Positions 15,218-18,469 of a DNA stretch of 18,469 nt are shown in pieces. Numbering within the stretch: the first letter of the stretch is position 1; every line of letters begins with the position of its first letter. The notes under the pieces are model-generated. The model was not told the origin of the DNA, ran no database searches, and saw nothing but the letters and a program-made list of their open reading frames with translations. A program made the position numbers and the translations under genes. Origin of the DNA: CAYGZA01 sp964354135 (lineage in GTDB: Bacteria > Planctomycetota > Planctomycetia > Pirellulales > Thermoguttaceae); NCBI GenBank assembly GCA_964354135.1, contig CAYGZA010000100.1:1-18469 (forward strand). The letters run 5' to 3'.

Positions 15218-15856
15218 TCATCGCTGGACGGAGTCAGAAGGCCCCTCTCCGCGCTGGGCTTGCCGGGGCTCGTCCGTCGCCCGGCGGGTTATTTCCTGCC
15301 GGAGCATTTCCAGCTTTTCGAGGGTCTCTTTGGGATTCTCGAAGTCCAAGAGGAGGGGAGGCTCCCCCTCGAACACGGTAGCCGCCATTCCGGCGATCCG
15401 CCAGCCTTCCGGCTCTTTGCGGACCATCCACGTCATGTCATCGGTGCGGAGTTGGCCGTCCTTGTTCAGGTCCGTCCATTTGCACCCGACCCGGGCGCCA
15501 TCCTCCTCCAGCATCTCGACTCGGCCGAGCTCGAACCGCGCGGTGTCGCTGCCGCGAGGAGCCACCTGGATGTCCATCTCCTTGGTTCGCTCCCGCGCCT
15601 TGGGCGTAAACATGCCCTCGGCTTTCTTGTCATCGCCCGTGCGCACGGCCTCGAGAAACTGATAGACCGCGCCCTCCGGCCCGTCAAGGTTTTCGGGGGG
15701 ATTCAAGCACCCCGACTTCGCGCCCTCGGCACCGGCTGTTGGGGCCGCTTGGTCGCTGGAGTTAGCGGCGGTCTGGTTCGAGTTGCTGCGGGCTCCGCAA
15801 CCTGCCGCCAGACAACCGATGAGGGCCCAAGACAGGGTTCCGTGCGGGTATCGCAT
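15218..15856 (-). CDS. Lipoprotein with NTF2/DUF4878-like domain
   Basis: 212 residues from ATG 15856, with AGGAG 8 bases upstream. The open frame extends far upstream but holds no signal there, whereas this start opens a lipoprotein signal with lipobox L-A-A-G-C. After a low-complexity Asn/Ala/Ser linker, the domain (about 58-190) reads GPEGAVYQFLEAVRTGDDKKAEGMFTP..., the start of the small-molecule-binding-like fold used by DUF4878/NTF2-type lipoproteins. It continues with a strand repeat (ARVGCKWTDLNKDGQLRTDDMTWMVRKEPEGWRIAGM) and ends in a charged helix. I recall close planctomycete relatives, all uncharacterised. It probably sits on a periplasm-facing membrane. A candidate promoter is at 15951-15979. 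Confidence 0.75.
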   Translation of the reverse strand: MRYPHGTLSWALIGCLAAGCGARSNSNQTAANSSDQAAPTAGAEGAKSGCLNPPENLDGPEGAVYQFLEAVRTGDDKKAEGMFTPKARERTKEMDIQVAPRGSDTARFELGRVEMLEEDGARVGCKWTDLNKDGQLRTDDMTWMVRKEPEGWRIAGMAATVFEGEPPLLLDFENPKETLEKLEMLRQEITRRATDEPRQAQRGEGPSDSVQR

Positions 15857-15950
15857 CCTTGCCGCTCCTGCTTCGCGTCTCGACGGAGTGTTGGGAAGGC
15901 CACCCTCCCATGACACGTGGTATCCTTGCCATCGTCGCACTGAGGGGCAG

Positions 15951-15979
15951 AGTGTCGCACGATGGGCAAGTTGAGTCAA
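15951..15979 (-). promoter_or_regulatory. Candidate promoter of the 15218-15856 lipoprotein
   Basis: On the minus strand, TTGACT (15974-15979, 5/6) and GACACT (15951-15956, 3/6) are 17 bases apart, giving a leader of about 88 bases. The -10 is weak. Confidence 0.35.
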
Positions 15980-16005
15980 GGTCGCCTTGGAGGCACCTGC
16001 CCCCT

Positions 16006-16063
16006 GGAATCCCGGAATCCCGGAATCCCCGGGTCCTGTCCCCGGAATCCCCCCTGGAATCCC
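16006..16063. repeat. GGAATCCC minisatellite
   Basis: GGAATCCC occurs five times: three copies head to tail (16006, 16014, 16022), then two more at 16044 and 16056 separated by CCC/CTGTCCCC-type spacers. It is intergenic and probably unstable by slippage. Confidence 0.65.
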
Positions 16064-16117
16064 CTCTTCAAATGACCCCATCTCGTAAGTCCCCGAGCAG
16101 TCGTGACGGGTGGGACG

Positions 16118-16146
16118 TTGCGTGCCCACCGTAGATGGGATACAAT
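16118..16146 (+). promoter_or_regulatory. Candidate promoter of the small lipoprotein
   Basis: TTGCGT (16118-16123, 3/6 with the TTG core) and TACAAT (16141-16146, 5/6) are 17 bases apart. The -35 lies in the loop of the bulged hairpin 16106-16132. The leader would be about 99 bases. Confidence 0.4.
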
Positions 16147-16251
16147 GGGTCGCTGTTGCCCAGGAACGAATCGACAGTCTGGCTATCCAGCGTGCCCTGG
16201 TCGAACAACGCTTTCTGACTTTCACCAACAGGGAGGATAGGGAGACATCGT

Positions 16252-16587
16252 ATGAAAACGTTTCTAATCGCTTTGTGCCTGTCTGTCTTGGTCGCTTTTT
16301 CTGGTTGCGGCAAACCATCTTCATCAGGCCCAAAAGAAACTACTTCATCAGGCCCTAAGAAGACCTCCGAAGCCTACACGATCGGGTACACATACGGCGA
16401 ACTGCATGGTGAGTCAGATGGCGAGTACAATCTTTCAGAGGCGAAGAAAGGACTGATCTCAGACCCCCCGACACCGGAGGGTGGGTTCAAGCCGCCTGCC
16501 ACTGGCACTCCTGAGTATGCGGATTACATGAAGGGGTTTGAACACGGATATAACGACGGCTACAAAAAGTCGCACCAGTCACTTTGA
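16252..16587 (+). CDS. Small lipoprotein with repeated G-x-x-H-G-x-x-D-G motif
   Basis: 111 residues. AGGGAG lies 7 bases before the ATG. The signal peptide ends in lipobox A-F-S-G-C with Cys19 as the lipid anchor. A short linker contains a duplicated SSGPK unit, encoded by a direct repeat (cttcatcaggccc at 16319 and 16343). The mature protein has two related segments, GELHGESDG (49-57) and GFEHGYNDG (95-103), both G-x-x-H-G-x-x-D-G, separated by a Pro/Gly-rich stretch. Base composition is clearly lower in GC than its neighbours (for example the Lys/Thr/Phe-rich start), which may indicate recent acquisition or relaxed selection. I do not recognise the family; it is probably anchored in the envelope. 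Confidence 0.7.
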   Translation: MKTFLIALCLSVLVAFSGCGKPSSSGPKETTSSGPKKTSEAYTIGYTYGELHGESDGEYNLSEAKKGLISDPPTPEGGFKPPATGTPEYADYMKGFEHGYNDGYKKSHQSL

Positions 16588-16852
16588 TCCTTTCGGCATC
16601 CTCCGGCCATTGGCCAGTGGACGGCACGTGCCCCATCCCGCTGATCGGGCGCAACCAACTCCGCATTCTGAACAAGGATTACGCCTGGACCCCGTGGGCT
16701 GATTCCGGGGGGCCGATGCCGGACCGGGTGGCCCCAGGCGGTTTCCCGCCCGGGGCCCCCTAGAGTGATAGCGCCCCAGTACGCCGAGGGCGGCTACAAG
16801 GAGGGAGTTCCTGCTGTCACTAGAGGCATGGAACCAGCCGAAGGCTTCCCGA
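16588..16852. other. Intergenic region with strong hairpin
   Basis: No complete gene is present. A plus-strand frame ending at the TAG 16761-16763 reads PIPLIGRNQLRIL, faintly like the last strand of retropepsin-type aspartic proteases, but it has no start and may be chance. The strong hairpin at 16730-16757 is listed separately. Confidence 0.4.
16730..16757. terminator. Candidate terminator hairpin
   Basis: GGCCCC-a-GGCGG, loop TTTC, CCGCC-c-GGGGCC forms an 11-bp GC stem with one A/C mismatch. It lies 143 bases after the lipoprotein stop and 95 before the deacetylase-family gene. No T-tract follows, so it may be a terminator or a dispersed structure. Confidence 0.45.
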
Positions 16853-17797
16853 ATGACCTTGCTTTACTCCGACCCGCGTTTCCTCCAGCACGAAACCGGC
16901 CTCCATCCCGAGTGCGCCGACCGCATTCGCGGGATCGAGCCGCGGCTGGAGCAGACCGGACTGGCTGCCCAGTGCCGCCGACCCGAATGGGCCCACGCGA
17001 CCCGGCGGCGGCTGTCTCGGGTCCATTCCCCCGGCTACATCCACGAGATATGGGCACTGGCCAAGTCTGGAGGGGGGGATTTCGACGCGGAGACGATCGT
17101 CAGTCCGGCCTCGTTTGACGTTGCCCTGTTGGCCGTCGGTGCGGCTTGCGATGCCACCGAGCGGCTGATCCGAGGCGAGGACACCCAAGCCCTTTGCCTC
17201 ATCCGCCCCCCCGGACACCATGCCCTGATCAATCGGGCAATGGGGTTTTGCATTTTCAACAACGTGGCCATCGCCGCCCGGACCGCGACCGACGAGTTCC
17301 ACCTCGACCGCGTGCTGATCGTGGACTGGGACGTCCACCACGGAAACGGGACCCAGGCCACGTTCTGGGAGGACCCTCGGGTGGGATTTCTTTCGATTCA
17401 CCGCTGGCCGTTCTACCCGGGGACGGGCCTGGCGGACGAGACCGGCAGCGGGGACGCAATCGGAACCAAGCTGAACCTGCCCGTTCCGTTCGGCATTTCG
17501 CGTCGGGAATACCTGGCGCACTTCGGCGACGCCCTGGATCGGTTCGCGGCGAAGATCAAGCCGCAGATGGTCTTCCTAAGCGCCGGGTTCGACACCCATC
17601 GCCTCGACCCGGTGGGGAACCTCGGGCTGGAAACCGAAGACTTCGCACCGTTGACGAGCTTGGTGCTCGACGTGGCCGGCACGCACGCCGGTGGGAAGCT
17701 GGTCAGCGTCCTGGAAGGGGGCTATCATCCGGAGTCGCTCACCGACTGCGTGGTGCTGCACCTGGGCGAGATCTTGAAACGGAACCGGCGGGAATGA
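16853..17797 (+). CDS. Histone deacetylase-family amidohydrolase
   Basis: A 314-residue zinc hydrolase of the arginase/deacetylase superfamily, class II HDAC-like. It carries the full active site: RPPGHHA with H122-H123, DWDVHHGNGTQ with zinc ligands D160 and H162, GFDTHRLDPVG with third ligand D247, and the LEGGY tyrosine (Y291). The early HPECADRI and VHSPGYI motifs are also present. Bacterial members deacetylate acetyl-lysine, acetylpolyamines or other small acetylated amines in the cytoplasm; the substrate here cannot be told. The ATG has GAAGG 8 bases upstream. It is the expected length for the family and followed by tyrS after 211 bases. Confidence 0.93.
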   Translation: MTLLYSDPRFLQHETGLHPECADRIRGIEPRLEQTGLAAQCRRPEWAHATRRRLSRVHSPGYIHEIWALAKSGGGDFDAETIVSPASFDVALLAVGAACDATERLIRGEDTQALCLIRPPGHHALINRAMGFCIFNNVAIAARTATDEFHLDRVLIVDWDVHHGNGTQATFWEDPRVGFLSIHRWPFYPGTGLADETGSGDAIGTKLNLPVPFGISRREYLAHFGDALDRFAAKIKPQMVFLSAGFDTHRLDPVGNLGLETEDFAPLTSLVLDVAGTHAGGKLVSVLEGGYHPESLTDCVVLHLGEILKRNRRE

Positions 17798-17884
17798 ACT
17801 TCCTTGGCCACAGGGATGTTTGTCAACACCAAGGGATTGTCGCCGCGTGGCTGGCGGCGGCCAGCCTTCGCTCCTCGAACCTCC

Positions 17885-18008
17885 GAGCCCTTACCGGGCC
17901 GACACGGCCCGGCTCCGAACCCCGACCCCTGAACCCCGAGCCCTCACCGGGCCGACACGGCCCGGCTCTGACCCCTGAACCCCGACCCCTGAACCCTGAA
18001 CCCTGCTC
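17885..18008. repeat. Tandem hairpin repeat and CCCTGAA-type array before tyrS
   Basis: Two copies of a roughly 53-bp unit each contain CCGGGCC-GACAC-GGCCCGG (17894-17912 and 17947-17965), followed by units of the type GACCCCTGAACCCC that degenerate into CCCTGAA repeats up to the tyrS ATG. It looks like a minisatellite. It forms the whole near-upstream region of tyrS and leaves no visible ribosome binding site. Confidence 0.65.
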
Positions 18009-18469
18009 ATGCACGACGTTTTCGCCGACCTCCGCTGGCGCGGGCTGATGAGCCAGACGACCGACGACGAGCACCTGCCCGCGTGGCTCTTGGAGCGGCC
18101 GCGGGCGGTCTACGCCGGCTTCGACCCGACGGCCGACAGCCTGCACGTGGGCCACCTGATGGCGCTGATGATCCTGCGGCGGTTTCAGAAGGCCGGGCAT
18201 CGGCCGATCGCCTTGGTGGGCGGGGCCACCGGCATGATCGGCGATCCCAGCGGCAAGAGCGAAGAGCGGAACCTGCTGTCGGTCGAGGCCCTGGAGGCCA
18301 ACGTGGCCGCGATTGCCCCGCAGCTCCGCCGGTTCCTGGATTTCGACGCCGGCCCCCACGCCGCCCTGCTGGTGAACAACTACGAGTGGATGGGGCGGTT
18401 CGGCTACCTGGAGTTCCTCCGCGACGTCGGCAAGCACTTCCCGGTCAACGTGATGCTCGCCAAGGACTC
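18009..18469 (+). CDS. tyrS: Tyrosyl-tRNA synthetase, N-terminal part (runs off the window)
   Basis: The first 153 residues of a class I aminoacyl-tRNA synthetase of about 420, which charges tRNA-Tyr with tyrosine in the cytoplasm. Visible signatures are the tyrosine-pocket Y35-A-G-F-D-P-T-A, the HIGH-type motif H46-V-G-H49, and GGATGMIGDPSGK with SEERNLL. LVNNYEWM and GKHFPVNVMLAKDS follow. The KMSKS loop and the tRNA-binding S4-like domain lie beyond the edge. The ATG at 18009 lacks any Shine-Dalgarno sequence because the repeats run right up to it; no T-box-like leader is seen. Confidence 0.95.
   Translation, partial: MHDVFADLRWRGLMSQTTDDEHLPAWLLERPRAVYAGFDPTADSLHVGHLMALMILRRFQKAGHRPIALVGGATGMIGDPSGKSEERNLLSVEALEANVAAIAPQLRRFLDFDAGPHAALLVNNYEWMGRFGYLEFLRDVGKHFPVNVMLAKD

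Larger units (their letters stand above)
15857..16251. other. Divergent intergenic region between two lipoprotein genes
   Basis: No gene is seen. It holds the candidate minus-strand promoter (15951-15979), a five-copy GGAATCCC minisatellite (16006-16063), a bulged hairpin (16106-16132, 8-bp stem with a 10-base loop) and a candidate plus-strand promoter (16118-16146) for the lipoprotein at 16252. Confidence 0.5.

Noticed and set aside
16588..16763. Possible gene remnant with PIPLIGRNQLRIL
   Set aside because: Faint resemblance to an aspartic protease end but no start, no catalytic D-T/S-G and very short; not enough to call a pseudogene.
17146..18048. A 300-codon plus-strand frame over the deacetylase gene and repeats
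   Set aside because: Out-of-frame shadow whose 3' part translates the CCCTGAA array as L-N-P-E-P repeats.

Overview
The window is high-GC bacterial chromosome. Its gene families and intergenic repeats point to a planctomycete (Planctomycetota). The pointers are an HzsA-related c-type cytochrome protein, a stand-alone csrA, a Tat-exported tandem metallo-beta-lactamase protein, several small lipoproteins with planctomycete-type signatures (for example Y-D-x-C-G-P-x-F followed by G-S-I-L-S), a Cys/Pro-rich secreted protein, and short hairpin repeats of a kind I remember from planctomycete intergenic DNA. The phylum call is inference from remembered families; no 16S or database evidence was available.

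Layout. (1) 211-6195, plus strand: a possible four-gene run of an O6-alkylguanine-DNA methyltransferase, a Tat-exported protein with two metallo-beta-lactamase domains, a large secreted HzsA-related protein (discoidin-like domain, propeller-like middle, two CxxCH haem sites) and a tiny zinc-ribbon protein. (2) 6336-8401, minus strand: ilvD and csrA, each with its own recognisable sigma70-type promoter. (3) 8682-9731, plus: a uroporphyrinogen-decarboxylase-family protein behind a good promoter. It converges on a small TerB-like protein (9819-10226, minus), with a perfect 15-bp inverted repeat between the two. (4) 10542-11972, plus: rmuC, whose 3' end overlaps a convergent membrane-anchored HExxH peptidase-like gene (11874-12911, minus). 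(5) 13018-15856, minus: two lipoproteins flanking a secreted Cys/Pro repeat protein, separated by long intergenic stretches that hold a repeat element, a strong terminator and candidate promoters. (6) 16252-18469, plus: a small AT-richer lipoprotein, a histone-deacetylase-family hydrolase, and the first third of tyrS, which runs off the right edge.

How the genes work together. Most of the window is housekeeping or single-gene units: DNA alkylation repair, branched-chain amino acid synthesis, translation regulation, RmuC and tyrosyl-tRNA charging. The only clear functional pairing is the Tat/MBL protein with the HzsA-related cytochrome protein. Both are predicted to act outside the cytoplasm, suggesting a periplasmic or surface redox/hydrolase module of unknown substrate. 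The Cys-rich protein with its long leader and the duplicated TerB-like protein are the other less ordinary items. Nothing here looks like a phage, CRISPR array, insertion sequence or RNA gene.
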